This document shows positions 17,530 through 27,318 of a DNA stretch of 64,000 nt, in pieces. The DNA is from JAZKFT01 sp043760535 (lineage in GTDB: Bacteria > Bacteroidota > Bacteroidia > Chitinophagales > Chitinophagaceae). Both the position numbers and the translations under genes were made by a program. Below the pieces are notes generated by a model. It was not told where the DNA came from and made no database searches. It saw nothing but the letters and a program-made list of their open reading frames with translations. Where the stretch lies: the NCBI GenBank assembly GCA_043760535.1, contig JAYUOV010000001.1, positions 1 to 64,000 of the forward strand, written 5' to 3'. Position 1 is the first letter of the stretch. Each line of letters begins with the position of its first letter.

Positions 17530-18622
17530 ACCAACACCATTATTTAAAGTCACCATCGACAACATTACCGTGGAAGTACCCGCGGGTACCACTATTTTGC
17601 AGGCTGCCCGTAAGGTAGGCGGCGAAGTGGCTCCACCCGCTATGTGCTTTTACACACCGTTGCAAGGCAGCGGTGGTAAATGCCGCACCTGCCTGGTAGA
17701 AGTAAGCAAAGGCAGCGAAAAAGATCCACGCCCCATGCCCAAGCTGGTGGCAAGCTGCCGCACTACAGTTATGGATGGTATGGAAGTAAAAAATATTACC
17801 AGCGAAAAAGTGATAGATGCCAGAGCCGGAGTGGTAGAATTTTTATTGATAAATCACCCATTGGATTGCCCTGTTTGCGATCAGGCAGGAGAATGCCATT
17901 TGCAGGATTTGGGTTATCAGCATGGAAAAGAAGGTACACGGTACGAATTTCAGCGCCGCACTTTTAAAAAGCATAATCTTGGCCCGTACATTCAGCTCCA
18001 CATGACCCGCTGTATTATGTGTTTCCGCTGTGTTTTTACTGCCGATCAGGTTACCCAAAAAAGAGTACACGGTATATTAAGCCGTGGCGACCATGCAGAA
18101 ATTGCTACTTACATAGAAAAAAGCCTCGACAACGATTTTATAGGCAATGTAATAGATGTTTGCCCTGTGGGAGCCTTAACAGACAGAACATTTCGCTTTA
18201 AAAACAGGGTTTGGTTTACCAAACCTGTAGATGCCCACCGTGATTGTGAAAAATGCTGCGGGAAAACTACTTTGTGGCTTCGTGGCGACGAAGTTTTTAG
18301 GGTTACCGCCCGTAAAGATGAGTGGGGCGAAATTATTAATACAGAGGAAGGCATACCAGGATGGATTTGTAACGAATGCAGGTTCGAAAAAAAGAAAGTA
18401 AGCGATTGGACAATAGAAGGCCCAACCAAAGTAAGCCGACATTCCGTTATTTCGCAGGGTCATTACGAGGTGTTGCAAAAGCCAAAAGAAGTGTTATACG
18501 ATGTACTCACCACCCACAAGCCAAGGCTACTAATGGATATCCATAGCGTAAGCGAAGTAAACAAACCCAAAACCGAACTGAGCCAGATTAGTGGCCCGGC
18601 ACACTCAACCGATTTTAAATAA
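17522..18622 (+). CDS. nuoG: NADH-quinone oxidoreductase subunit G, short form
   Basis: Iron-sulfur subunit of the NADH-oxidising arm. 366 residues. N-terminal [2Fe-2S] ligands Cys42, Cys54, Cys57, Cys79; His-Cys cluster ligands His112, Cys116, Cys119, Cys125; [4Fe-4S] ligands Cys164, Cys167, Cys170, Cys214; and a further Cys242, Cys245 or 246, Cys283, Cys286 set. The protein ends soon after, lacking the large molybdopterin-like domain of E. coli NuoG (about 900 residues). Such short forms are known from Bacteroidota, so it is not a truncation. Its ATG lies inside the end of the ATPase-partner gene. Confidence 0.94.
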   Translation: MSEPTPLFKVTIDNITVEVPAGTTILQAARKVGGEVAPPAMCFYTPLQGSGGKCRTCLVEVSKGSEKDPRPMPKLVASCRTTVMDGMEVKNITSEKVIDARAGVVEFLLINHPLDCPVCDQAGECHLQDLGYQHGKEGTRYEFQRRTFKKHNLGPYIQLHMTRCIMCFRCVFTADQVTQKRVHGILSRGDHAEIATYIEKSLDNDFIGNVIDVCPVGALTDRTFRFKNRVWFTKPVDAHRDCEKCCGKTTLWLRGDEVFRVTARKDEWGEIINTEEGIPGWICNECRFEKKKVSDWTIEGPTKVSRHSVISQGHYEVLQKPKEVLYDVLTTHKPRLLMDIHSVSEVNKPKTELSQISGPAHSTDFK

Positions 18623-18649
18623 AGCACCTGATTTTAAATACACAGATTC

Positions 18650-19705
18650 ATGCTATTAGCACTAGACCTGGCCATGCTGCTGGAAAAATTTTTACTCATT
18701 GCTGTAATCGTAACCATTTCGTTACTATTTGCTATGTACAGCACTTATGCCGAACGTAAGGTAGCTGCATGGTTGCAAGACCGTCGTGGCCCAAACCGTG
18801 CCGGCGCATTTGGTATTTTACAGCCATTTGCCGATGCGGTAAAACTGTTTTCAAAAGAAGATATTATTCCCAGCCATGCCAATAAAGTATTGTTTATTAT
18901 GGGGCCTGGATTAGCCATGATGGCGGCTTTAATGACGAGTGCCGTAATACCTTGGGGCAGTTCGGTAGATTTATTTGGTAGAAATATTGTTCTGCAAATA
19001 GCCGATTTAAACATTGCAATCCTCTACGTTTTTGGAGTAGTGGCATTAGGAGTTTACGGCGTTATGATTGGTGGCTGGGCATCTAATAATAAATTTTCTT
19101 TACTGTCTGCCTTGCGTGGTGCTTCGCAAAATATTAGTTACGAACTGGCGATGGGTATATCTATTATAGCCCTAGTTATGGTTACCGGCACCTTAAGCCT
19201 TGGCGAAATGGTAGCACAGCAACAAGACCATGTATGGAATATTTTTAAACAACCGCTTGGCTTCCTCATTTTTATTGTTTGTGCTTTTGCAGAGTGTAAC
19301 CGTACACCTTTCGATTTGCCAGAGGCAGAAAACGAACTCAACTTTGGATACCATCAGGAGTACTCTTCTATGAAACTTGGGTTTTACCTCTTTGCAGAGT
19401 ATATAAACATGTACATCAGCAGTGCTATAATGGCCACTTTGTATTTTGGAGGTTACGATATTCCGTTTGTAAACGATGCCGCATTAGGCCATGCATGGTG
19501 GGTGGGGCTGCTCGGTTTCGGGTGCCTGATAGTAAAAACAATTTTCTTTGTGTTTGTATTTATGTGGGTACGGTGGACTATCCCCCGTTTTCGGTACGAC
19601 CAACTGATGAATCTTGGGTGGAAGAGTATGATACCATTAGCTTTAGTGAATATGTTGGTAACCGGTTTCTTTATCTTATTGAAACAAAATAACTGGCATT
19701 TTTAG
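18650..19705 (+). CDS. nuoH: NADH-quinone oxidoreductase subunit H
   Basis: Membrane subunit that links the peripheral arm to the proton pumps and forms part of the quinone channel. 351 residues, about eight to nine transmembrane helices. Signatures are YAERKVAAWLQDRRGPNRAG, FAECNRTPFDLPEAENEL and MWVRWTIPRFRYDQLMNLGW. ATG at 18650 is 27 bases after nuoG. Followed by a decayed retropepsin gene before nuoI. Confidence 0.96.
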   Translation: MLLALDLAMLLEKFLLIAVIVTISLLFAMYSTYAERKVAAWLQDRRGPNRAGAFGILQPFADAVKLFSKEDIIPSHANKVLFIMGPGLAMMAALMTSAVIPWGSSVDLFGRNIVLQIADLNIAILYVFGVVALGVYGVMIGGWASNNKFSLLSALRGASQNISYELAMGISIIALVMVTGTLSLGEMVAQQQDHVWNIFKQPLGFLIFIVCAFAECNRTPFDLPEAENELNFGYHQEYSSMKLGFYLFAEYINMYISSAIMATLYFGGYDIPFVNDAALGHAWWVGLLGFGCLIVKTIFFVFVFMWVRWTIPRFRYDQLMNLGWKSMIPLALVNMLVTGFFILLKQNNWHF

Positions 19706-19725
19706 TCCCAGTAATTATTTTAGCT

Positions 19726-20112
19726 ATGAGTATTATTAAAGCACCTCTTTTGTTTAGAGGTACAAAAAACGACAAGTATTTGTACAGATTGTTTGATAAC
19801 GGCGCTAACTTATCGGTAATTCGTAAAGACCTTGCAGAACAAATAGACTTACTAATACCGCTGCGGGAACCCAATCGTATGGCAACTGCTAATGTGAACG
19901 ACTTTATGGAAGTTCACTAAAAATTTGTTTGTGATTTTTTTTTGAACGATGTACGGTTGTCTGATGAGTTTTTAGTGCTGGATGATGTAAGTGAAGAAGT
20001 AATAATAGGTGCAGCTACTATGCAAAAATGGAGAATGAAATTAGATTTTGAACACAACACCGTTTCTGTGGATAATAAAGTGGCTATACTACAGATAGTT
20101 CATTTAAAATAA
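19726..20112 (+). pseudogene. retropepsin-like aspartic protease with in-frame stop
   Basis: Codons from 19726 read as a clan AA retropepsin-like protein: LFDNGANLSVIRKDLAEQI, where the catalytic D-S/T-G triplet is D-N-G. A TAA at 19918-19920 interrupts the frame after 64 codons, yet the same frame continues without a shift through VCDFFLNDVRLSDEFLVLDD, VSEEVIIGAATMQKWRMKLDF and HNTVSVDNKVAIL to a TAA at 20110. The second half keeps the IIGAxxMQKW pattern of the family. The changed active site and the stop both argue for decay. Located between nuoH and nuoI. Confidence 0.8.
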
Positions 20113-20199
20113 CCCATTAATAAAATTGGGCTGTATAGCCTATAAAAATATTTTTGCAAACATTCTTACAAAAGCAAAAAGCAGAACGCAAACCAACAA

Positions 20200-20787
20200 A
20201 TGGAAGCATTAACAAACCGTGGCAAACAAGTAAGCCGCAAACCGATGAATATTTGGGAGAAGATGTATCTTCCTTCCATCTTCAAAGGCATGGCTATTAC
20301 TTTTAGCCATCTTTTTAAGAAAGTACCAACTATTAGTTATCCAGAACAAACAAGGCCATTTAGCCCGGTTTTTCGTGGATTGCATGTACTTAACAGAGAT
20401 GAGGAAGGCCGTGAAAGATGCACAGCTTGTGGCCTTTGTGCTGTGGCCTGCCCTGCCGAAGCCATTACTATGGAAGGTGCCGAAAGATTACCCGGAGAAG
20501 AAAATTTATTTAGGGAAGAAAAATATGCTGCTAAATATGAAATCAATATGTTGCGGTGTATATTTTGTGGCCTGTGCGAAGAAGCCTGCCCTAAAGATGC
20601 CATTTATCTAAGCGAAACTTTTACACCAGCTAATTTTACCCGTAAAAGTTTTATTTATGGTAAAAACGATTTACTGATACCCGATCCTAATACAAACAAA
20701 GTGGCCTACGATAAAGCAGCGGCAGGAAGGGTAAGAGTAGCTGTAAGCGGCAATTCATCAGCGGCAGATTGTGATAATGGCCATTAG
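20200..20787 (+). CDS. nuoI: NADH-quinone oxidoreductase subunit I
   Basis: Ferredoxin-like subunit carrying the two [4Fe-4S] clusters N6a and N6b between NuoG and NuoB. 195 residues. Two C-x2-C-x2-C-x3-C-P motifs: Cys74, 77, 80, 84 (CTACGLCAVACP) and Cys120, 123, 126, 130 (CIFCGLCEEACP). The N terminus with NIWEKMYLPSIFKGMAIT is the amphipathic membrane-facing helix. It comes after the retropepsin remnant and a short spacer. Confidence 0.96.
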   Translation: MEALTNRGKQVSRKPMNIWEKMYLPSIFKGMAITFSHLFKKVPTISYPEQTRPFSPVFRGLHVLNRDEEGRERCTACGLCAVACPAEAITMEGAERLPGEENLFREEKYAAKYEINMLRCIFCGLCEEACPKDAIYLSETFTPANFTRKSFIYGKNDLLIPDPNTNKVAYDKAAAGRVRVAVSGNSSAADCDNGH

Positions 20788-20897
20788 TTATTGGTTAATA
20801 CGTCGATAGGGCAATAAAAATAGAAAAAGCATATTGACCATTGATTTATTGACACCACGAATCGATTAGCGCCCAGTTAAATTCTGAACAAATTATA

Positions 20898-21395
20898 ATG
20901 AACATTACACAAATACTTTTCTGGTTTTTAAGTGCATTGGCCGTGGGAAGTGCCTTAATGGTAGTTACTCGCAAAAATCCTGTGTACAGTGTGCTATTTC
21001 TCATTGTTACTTTTTTCGCCATAAGTGGCCATTACATTTTAATGAACGCCCAGTTTTTGGCCATTGTAAATATCATTGTGTACGCAGGTGCTATTATGGT
21101 ACTGTTTCTTTTTGTGCTGATGCTAATGAACCTTAACAGCGAAACCGAGCCTCAGAAAAATAAATACATGATATTAAGCGGGGCTGTGGCCGGCGGTTGT
21201 TTAATGCTGATTATTATTGCAGCACTAAACACAGATATTAAAGATACGGCTTTGGATATGGGGCAAGGCAACATAGGCTTGATAAAACAGTTGGGTAAAA
21301 CCCTTTATAGGGATTATGTAGTACCATTCGAAATAAGTAGTGTTTTGTTTTTAAGTGCCATGGTAGGGGCGGTGGTTATAGGAAAGAAGGATTAA
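20898..21395 (+). CDS. nuoJ: NADH-quinone oxidoreductase subunit J
   Basis: Membrane-arm subunit with five predicted helices in 165 residues. NPVYSVLFLIVTFFAISG and the VNIIVYAGAIMVLFLFVLML helix (about 57-76) are diagnostic; the latter contains the pi-bulge helix of complex I. Located 110 bases after nuoI, in a spacer that includes the word TTGACCATTGATTTATTGAC also seen near other genes. Followed by nuoK. Confidence 0.93.
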   Translation: MNITQILFWFLSALAVGSALMVVTRKNPVYSVLFLIVTFFAISGHYILMNAQFLAIVNIIVYAGAIMVLFLFVLMLMNLNSETEPQKNKYMILSGAVAGGCLMLIIIAALNTDIKDTALDMGQGNIGLIKQLGKTLYRDYVVPFEISSVLFLSAMVGAVVIGKKD

Positions 21396-21527
21396 AAATT
21401 AATTTGTAAATGTGGTTAACATGCAAATAACCACTTTGAGTATAAAATAGTTAACCGAATTAATAAATTATGGGAAGGAATGGCAGGTTTTGTACATCTG
21501 CCAATTTCCCATTCGCTAATTAACATC

Positions 21528-21863
21528 ATGCCAATCAATTATTACATATACCTGTCCGTCATTTTGTTTTGCATAGGTGTGGCCGGTGTGCTTACACGCC
21601 GCAATGCCATTATTGTGTTTATGTGTATAGAGTTAATGCTCAATGCTGTAAACCTGCTGCTGGTATCGTTTAGTAAAATGCATTATGCTAAAGCCATACT
21701 TACCGATCCTAATACAACAGCCGGTACCGATGCGCAGCTATTTGTTTTCTTTATAATGGTAGTGGCGGCAGCCGAAGTAAGTGTGGGCCTTGCCATAATT
21801 GTATTAATGTACCGCAAGGTGCACAGTGTAGATATTAATTTTTTAAACAGGCTAAAAAATTAA
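21528..21863 (+). CDS. nuoK: NADH-quinone oxidoreductase subunit K
   Basis: Small membrane subunit homologous to MrpC. From the ATG at 21528 the protein is 111 residues with three helices; the frame is open from 21480, but the shorter start gives the family-typical N terminus ([20 protein letters not shown]). Conserved membrane glutamates are in [12 protein letters not shown] and [17 protein letters not shown]. The ADAQLF-like loop [18 protein letters not shown] is present. Confidence 0.94.
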   Translation: MPINYYIYLSVILFCIGVAGVLTRRNAIIVFMCIELMLNAVNLLLVSFSKMHYAKAILTDPNTTAGTDAQLFVFFIMVVAAAEVSVGLAIIVLMYRKVHSVDINFLNRLKN

Positions 21864-21951
21864 TGGATAATGGGTTAATAGATAATAGATATTCCACGGA
21901 ACTTGAACCTTGTTACTTGAACCTTGACTTTTTAATAACTGATACTTTTAG

Positions 21952-23907
21952 ATGATTAACGTACTACAATATGCATGGTTGGTGCCCATCTTTCCATTAA
22001 TTGGGTTTTTACTCAATGGTCTTTTGCGTAATAAGCTTTCTAAACAAATGGTAGGCATTATCGGCAGCGGTTCGGTATTGTTATCGTTTATCGTAAGCCT
22101 GTACCTTTTTAATAATGTACATGCTGCCGAGCCTTATGTGGCACATTACTTCGATTTTATTGCTGTTGGTAAAATATCCATTCCTTTTGCTTTTCAGATT
22201 GATCAGCTATCTGCCATATTTCTACTAATAATTACTGGCGTAGGTACACTCATCCATATTTACTCCACGGCTTACATGCATGAGGAGGAGCCCAAACATT
22301 TTGCCCGTTACTTTGCCTACCTCAACTTGTTTATATTTTCCATGTTGCTGCTCGTAATGGGTGCCAACTATATCATTATGTTCATTGGTTGGGAAGGTGT
22401 AGGCCTTTGCTCTTACCTGCTCATCGGCTTCTGGTTTAAGCGTACCGATTATAACAATGCCGCCAAAAAGGCTTTCATCATGAACCGCATAGGAGATTTA
22501 GGTGTGTTGCTGGCCGTTTTTTGGATGATGCAAAAATTTGGTACCGTAAACTTTACCGATCTTTTTAAAGCCATAGCCGACCAACATGCTGCTGGTACTT
22601 TAAACTTTAACGACCCGGCTTTGGTAGGCATCACATTACTACTTTTTGTAGGTGCCACCGGTAAAAGTGCACAGATACCTTTATACACCTGGCTACCCGA
22701 TGCCATGGCAGGCCCAACACCTGTTTCGGCTTTGATACATGCAGCTACCATGGTTACAGCCGGTATTTATATGATTGCCCGTAGTAACATTATGTTTACC
22801 CTTGCCACAACTACCACCCAAATCATTGCTATTGTAGGTTTGGCTACAGCAGTGTTGGCAGCAACCATTGCCTTAAAACAAAACGACATTAAAAAAGTAC
22901 TGGCCTACTCTACAGTTAGCCAGCTTGGTTTTATGTTCCTAGCCTTGGGTGTAGGTTCTTACACTGGTGCCGTTTTTCATGTAATCACACATGCCTTTTT
23001 CAAAGCCCTTATGTTCTTAGGTGCAGGTTCGGTAATACACGGTATGCACCACGAGCAGGATATGCTGAATTATGGCGGCCTAAAAAAATACATGCCTGTT
23101 ACACATGCCACTTTCTTAATCGGTTGTTTGGCCATCTCTGGGGTACCATTGTTCAGTGGTTTCTTTTCTAAAGATGAAATACTAATGGGTGCATTTGCAA
23201 AAAGTCCCGTACTATATGGTATAGGTTTAGCAGCTGCGCTGATGACCGCCTTTTATATGTTCCGCCTTTACGCCATGACTTTCCAGGGCAAGTTTAGGGG
23301 TGATGACAACCACCACCCACATGAAAGCCCCAAAGCCATGACGATACCTTTGGTAGTGTTGGCTATTCTTGCTGCTGTTGCCGGTTTCATAGGTATTCCT
23401 GCATTGTTTAAACCCGAAGCTCATATTTTAGAACATTACTTAGCACCCGTTTTTGAAGGGTCGGCTAAATTGGTAGAACCGCATCATATTGATCATAACA
23501 CCGAGTGGGGATTATTGATTGGTTCCACAATTGTTATCCTTGGCGTTATAGCCTTTGCTTGGAACAAGTTTAGCAAATACCAAAAGACCGGTACAGAAGA
23601 AACAGGCATTGGTATGGTTCTGGAAAACAAATGGTATGTGGATGAAATTTACAATGCCATAATCGTAAAACCTCTTCTTGGATTGGGTGTATTTTTTAAT
23701 AACGTGGTAGAAAAAAGGGGCATTGATAAACTGGTAAATGGCGTAGGCCGTGGGGTACAGTATGCTAGCCGTCAGTTCCGCTATCTGCAAAGCGGCGTTA
23801 TTGGTAACTATATTTTAATAATGGTAGCAGCTATTATTGTGCTGTTTTTAATAGGCTTTGGCTTTACCCCCGATTTTGGCAAAATAAAAAACCTCTTTGG
23901 TAAATAA
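21952..23907 (+). CDS. nuoL: NADH-quinone oxidoreductase subunit L
   Basis: Distal antiporter-like proton-pumping subunit of complex I. 651 residues with about fifteen helices. The core includes FIGWEGVGLCSYLLIGFW with the pumping Glu, RIGDLGVLLAVFWM, KSAQIPLYTWLPDAMAGPTP and VSALIHAATMVTAGIYM with membrane Lys/His residues, and KKVLAYSTVSQLGFM. The long C-terminal lateral helix is represented by the last about 100 residues. Preceded by an 88-base spacer made of repeated ACTTGAACCTTG words. Confidence 0.97.
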   Translation: MINVLQYAWLVPIFPLIGFLLNGLLRNKLSKQMVGIIGSGSVLLSFIVSLYLFNNVHAAEPYVAHYFDFIAVGKISIPFAFQIDQLSAIFLLIITGVGTLIHIYSTAYMHEEEPKHFARYFAYLNLFIFSMLLLVMGANYIIMFIGWEGVGLCSYLLIGFWFKRTDYNNAAKKAFIMNRIGDLGVLLAVFWMMQKFGTVNFTDLFKAIADQHAAGTLNFNDPALVGITLLLFVGATGKSAQIPLYTWLPDAMAGPTPVSALIHAATMVTAGIYMIARSNIMFTLATTTTQIIAIVGLATAVLAATIALKQNDIKKVLAYSTVSQLGFMFLALGVGSYTGAVFHVITHAFFKALMFLGAGSVIHGMHHEQDMLNYGGLKKYMPVTHATFLIGCLAISGVPLFSGFFSKDEILMGAFAKSPVLYGIGLAAALMTAFYMFRLYAMTFQGKFRGDDNHHPHESPKAMTIPLVVLAILAAVAGFIGIPALFKPEAHILEHYLAPVFEGSAKLVEPHHIDHNTEWGLLIGSTIVILGVIAFAWNKFSKYQKTGTEETGIGMVLENKWYVDEIYNAIIVKPLLGLGVFFNNVVEKRGIDKLVNGVGRGVQYASRQFRYLQSGVIGNYILIMVAAIIVLFLIGFGFTPDFGKIKNLFGK

Positions 23908-23913
23908 TATTAC

Positions 23914-25332
23914 ATGATCCTTGTTTCGCTCATATTAATCCCTCTTGTTTTTGGCATTGCCTCCTTCTTTTTTAAAGGAAAGGATGCCGCTAAAACATTG
24001 GCACTTATTGCCTCTATTGTAACCCTAGCAGTTAGCTTTTATTCCATTAGTTTACCGGCAAGTTCGCTTACATATAACCATAGCTGGCTTACAGTGCTCA
24101 ACAGTAATGTTGCTTTGGGTGTAGATGGAATGGCCAAAATATTAGTATTGCTTACTGCTATCTGCTACCCAATTATTTTAATAGCTACCGCTAACAACGA
24201 GTATAAAAATACCAATCAGTTTTACGGATTAATGCTACTAACACAGGCTGGTTTGATGGGGGTTTTTCTTTCTACCGATTGTTTGTTGTTCTACTTTTTT
24301 TGGGAATTAGCTCTTGTGCCTGCTTATTTTCTTTGCAGCCAATGGGGCGGCGAAAAACGCATTGCTGTTAGTTTCAAGTTCTTCATATACACCTTCGTGG
24401 GTTCTTTGATAATGCTTATCGGCATCATTTATCTATATTCCAAAACACCCGACCACTCTTTTGCATGGAGCAGTTTTACCAAAGTGGTGTTAACCGAAAA
24501 CGAACAAAAGTATCTATTCTGGTCCTTCTTTATCGCCTTCGCTATAAAGATGCCCATCTTCCCATTCCATACGTGGCAGCCAGATGCTTATGAGCAGGCG
24601 CCAACTGCTACTACTATGGTTTTAAGTGGTATTATGGTAAAAATGGGATTGTTTGCTGTGGCTCGTTGGTTATTGCCCATCTTTCCACAAATGGTTATTA
24701 AAATGGCCGATACAGTGATGATTCTCTCCATCATTGGCATGATTTACGCCTCGTTGATAGCCATGAAACAGGACAGTATAAAACGGATGATTGCCTATAG
24801 TTCAATAGCCCACATCGGGTTAATGTGTGCTGCTTTATTTGCCCATAACGCAGAAGCCACCCAAGGCGTGTACGTACAATTATTTAACCACGGCGTAAAT
24901 GTGATTGGCCTCTGGATAGTGGCCAACGCAATAGAGCAACAAACTGGCACCACCAAAATGAGTGAACTTGGCGGACTAGCACATAAGGCTCCAGTATTAA
25001 CCATTTTGTTGGTGATTATGGCATTGGCCAATATAGCCTTGCCATTAACCAATGCATTTGTGGGTGAATATCTAATGTTCAATGGCTTATTTGCTTACAA
25101 ACCTTTGTTTGCAGCAGTAGCTGGAGTAAGTATTATTTTGGCAGGTGTGTACACCCTCAACATGATTCAGAAAGTATTTTTAGGCGAAGCATCCGCATTG
25201 CTTAAAGTAAAAGAAATACCCAAAAATACCATAGTAGCATTGAGCATTATAGTTGTAATGATTTTTGCCATGGGCGTTTACCCAAAACCAATGTTTCTTT
25301 TAGCGGAACAAGTAATAGGATGGGTTAAATAA
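23914..25332 (+). CDS. nuoM: NADH-quinone oxidoreductase subunit M
   Basis: Second antiporter-like proton-pumping subunit. 472 residues, about fourteen helices. Hallmarks: FYFFWELALVPAYFLC with the essential Glu, IKMPIFPFHTWQPDAYEQAP, MVLSGIMVKMGLFAVARW and RMIAYSSIAHIGLMCAAL. Starts 6 bases after nuoL. The C-terminal half has the NAFVGEYLMFNGLF loop common to NuoM. A 177-base spacer with tandem octamers follows. Confidence 0.97.
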   Translation: MILVSLILIPLVFGIASFFFKGKDAAKTLALIASIVTLAVSFYSISLPASSLTYNHSWLTVLNSNVALGVDGMAKILVLLTAICYPIILIATANNEYKNTNQFYGLMLLTQAGLMGVFLSTDCLLFYFFWELALVPAYFLCSQWGGEKRIAVSFKFFIYTFVGSLIMLIGIIYLYSKTPDHSFAWSSFTKVVLTENEQKYLFWSFFIAFAIKMPIFPFHTWQPDAYEQAPTATTMVLSGIMVKMGLFAVARWLLPIFPQMVIKMADTVMILSIIGMIYASLIAMKQDSIKRMIAYSSIAHIGLMCAALFAHNAEATQGVYVQLFNHGVNVIGLWIVANAIEQQTGTTKMSELGGLAHKAPVLTILLVIMALANIALPLTNAFVGEYLMFNGLFAYKPLFAAVAGVSIILAGVYTLNMIQKVFLGEASALLKVKEIPKNTIVALSIIVVMIFAMGVYPKPMFLLAEQVIGWVK

Positions 25333-25442
25333 GGTGTAGAAGTTCACCAAGTTCCACTGTTCAGATGTTTTGCTACAAATTGTTTATTTTTTCGAAAACA
25401 GTGAAAAGTAAAATAGTTGAACACATAGACTTGTGAAAAAGA

Positions 25443-25486
25443 GAACAGGTGAACAGGTGAACAGGTGAACAGGTAAACGGCTGAAC
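25443..25486 (+). repeat. tandem octamer repeat (GAACAGGT)n before nuoN
   Basis: Four perfect tandem copies of GAACAGGT (25443-25474), followed by the variant AAACGGCT and GAAC. It lies in the nuoM-nuoN spacer, 24 bases before the nuoN ATG. A similar octamer tract with AACTTGT words is found at 34945-34982 before rnz. Confidence 0.85.
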
Positions 25487-25509
25487 TAAAGAACGATGAA
25501 CTATAAATT

Positions 25510-26922
25510 ATGAACCTGATAATATTTGCAGCAATAGCTGGCGTAGTAATGATGATTGGCGGGCTTTTCGTTAAAGACAAACGAAGGGTTAGCGATATTG
25601 CATTGGCATGTATGCTAATGTTGCTTGCCGTTAATACCTACGAATTAAGAACTGATACATCCATTTTCCATATAAACCTCAAGGGGATGCTGGCTTTTAA
25701 TTCTTTTGGGTTACTTATTAATGAGGTGCTGCTGTTTTGCGGAGGTGTTTACTTTTTTCTGCAATCAAGAGATATTGAAAAAGTAGGCAAAAATGTTCCT
25801 GATTATTATGCACTGATATTTTTCATTTTCTGCGGTATCGGTATTGCTACATCTTTTCAGTCGTTGCTCATGTTGTTCCTTGGTATCGAAATTATTTCTA
25901 TTCCGCTCTACATACTTACGGCAAGCGATAAGGAAAATATGAAGAGCAATGAAGCTGGCCTGAAGTATTTTATGATGGGTGCTTTTAGTACCGGCCTAAT
26001 GCTAATGGGTATTGCCCTTGTTTATGGCGCTACAGGTTCATTTTTTATTGCAGATATTATTAAAGGAAAGCAAGCATTGGGCGATGCCCCGGCAGTTACT
26101 TCCTTGGTAGATACTTACCGCCTTATTGGAGGCTTAATTTTATTATTGATAAGTATGTCTTTTAAAGTCTCCGCCGCACCTTTCCATTTTTGGACACCCG
26201 ATGTGTACGATGGTGCACCAACCCCTTTCACGGCTTTTATGGCCACTATTGTAAAAGTGGCTGCATTGGTTGCATTTATTAAATTATTCGAAGGCACACA
26301 CGATAAACTGATTGGTAAGTATCAAATGCTTGTAGCAGTTATTATTACCGCAACCTTATTAATTGGTAATATCACCGCAGTGTTTCAGCAAAGTGTAAAA
26401 AGGATGCTGGCTTATAGTTCTATAGCACAAGCAGGGTTTATGATGTTTGCATTATTTGCCTTTAACCAGGAAGCCAAAGAAGCTATTATCCTCTACGCTG
26501 CCGCTTATTGTCTGGCTACGATTGGCATTTTTGCCATCTTAAACCGCATGGACGATTACACTTTTGATGGCTATAATGGCCTTGCCAAAAAAGAACCCTT
26601 GCTGGCCTTGCTCAATGCAGTTTTCTTTTTGTCGCTGGCCGGCATCCCTTTAACAGCGGGCTTCTTTGCCAAGTTCTATATTGTATCTGCGGCCATGCAA
26701 AATAGTGGCAGTTATATTTGGTTATTTATCATTGCCATGCTTTGTGCAGCGGTAAGTGTGTACTATTATTTCCGGGTAATACAGGCCATGTACTTTAAAA
26801 ATGGCGAAGGCCAAAAGATAGAAGCCACACCCATGTTTAAGTATGTGCTGATAGCTGTGGCAGTGCTAATCATTATTCTGGGTATTCAGCCGGGATGGCT
26901 GTTGCAGCATTTGTATTTTTAA
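25510..26922 (+). CDS. nuoN: NADH-quinone oxidoreductase subunit N
   Basis: Third antiporter-like proton-pumping subunit, closest to the peripheral arm. 470 residues, fourteen helices. Typical segments are LLMLFLGIEIISIPLYIL with the pumping Glu, KYFMMGAFSTGLMLMG, SFKVSAAPFHFWTPDVYDGAP and KRMLAYSSIAQAGFMM. It ends the complex I series; a strong terminator lies 12 bases downstream. The full set nuoA to nuoN is present and intact. Confidence 0.97.
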   Translation: MNLIIFAAIAGVVMMIGGLFVKDKRRVSDIALACMLMLLAVNTYELRTDTSIFHINLKGMLAFNSFGLLINEVLLFCGGVYFFLQSRDIEKVGKNVPDYYALIFFIFCGIGIATSFQSLLMLFLGIEIISIPLYILTASDKENMKSNEAGLKYFMMGAFSTGLMLMGIALVYGATGSFFIADIIKGKQALGDAPAVTSLVDTYRLIGGLILLLISMSFKVSAAPFHFWTPDVYDGAPTPFTAFMATIVKVAALVAFIKLFEGTHDKLIGKYQMLVAVIITATLLIGNITAVFQQSVKRMLAYSSIAQAGFMMFALFAFNQEAKEAIILYAAAYCLATIGIFAILNRMDDYTFDGYNGLAKKEPLLALLNAVFFLSLAGIPLTAGFFAKFYIVSAAMQNSGSYIWLFIIAMLCAAVSVYYYFRVIQAMYFKNGEGQKIEATPMFKYVLIAVAVLIIILGIQPGWLLQHLYF

Positions 26923-26934
26923 AAGAAAAGACTG

Positions 26935-26961
26935 AATCCTGCTAAAGCAGGATTTTTATTT
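26935..26961 (+). terminator. rho-independent terminator of the nuo operon
   Basis: AATCCTGC (26935-26942) and GCAGGATT (26947-26954) form a perfect 8-bp stem with the tetraloop TAAA, followed by TTTATTT. Confidence 0.92.
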
Positions 26962-27318
26962 GAGTAATATCGAAAAATTTAATATTGAAAATTAATAGAG
27001 TATAAAAAGATTGCTTTTTTTAGAATCGCTTTCTTGATAATAGTAGCACAGACTGCAAACTAGTTAATCCTGTTTTTTACTACAATGCTAGTTTAGGATA
27101 CTTATTTCGAAATCAACTGTTTTCGCAAATAATTAATACCTTAAACCTATTCTTTTTCTAATGGCATTAAGAATATTTCCATTCTATATTACGAAAGCTC
27201 TTGCTCAGTACCACAGCAAATAATAATTATTAAAATCAACAGGAGCGAACTGCTGGGTACTTCCTAATTCCTATTGACCATTGACTTATAGATTATAAAA
27301 AGGATAAACCATCAATTC
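26962..27318. other. 357-base gap before the uronate genes
   Basis: AT-rich spacer with no convincing open frame. It should hold the promoter of the SDR gene, but I cannot single out a clear -33/-7 pair. Near 27268-27290 it contains the word ATTGACCATTGACTTATAG, similar to words at 20833-20852 and 2588-2605. Nothing else is seen. Confidence 0.45.
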
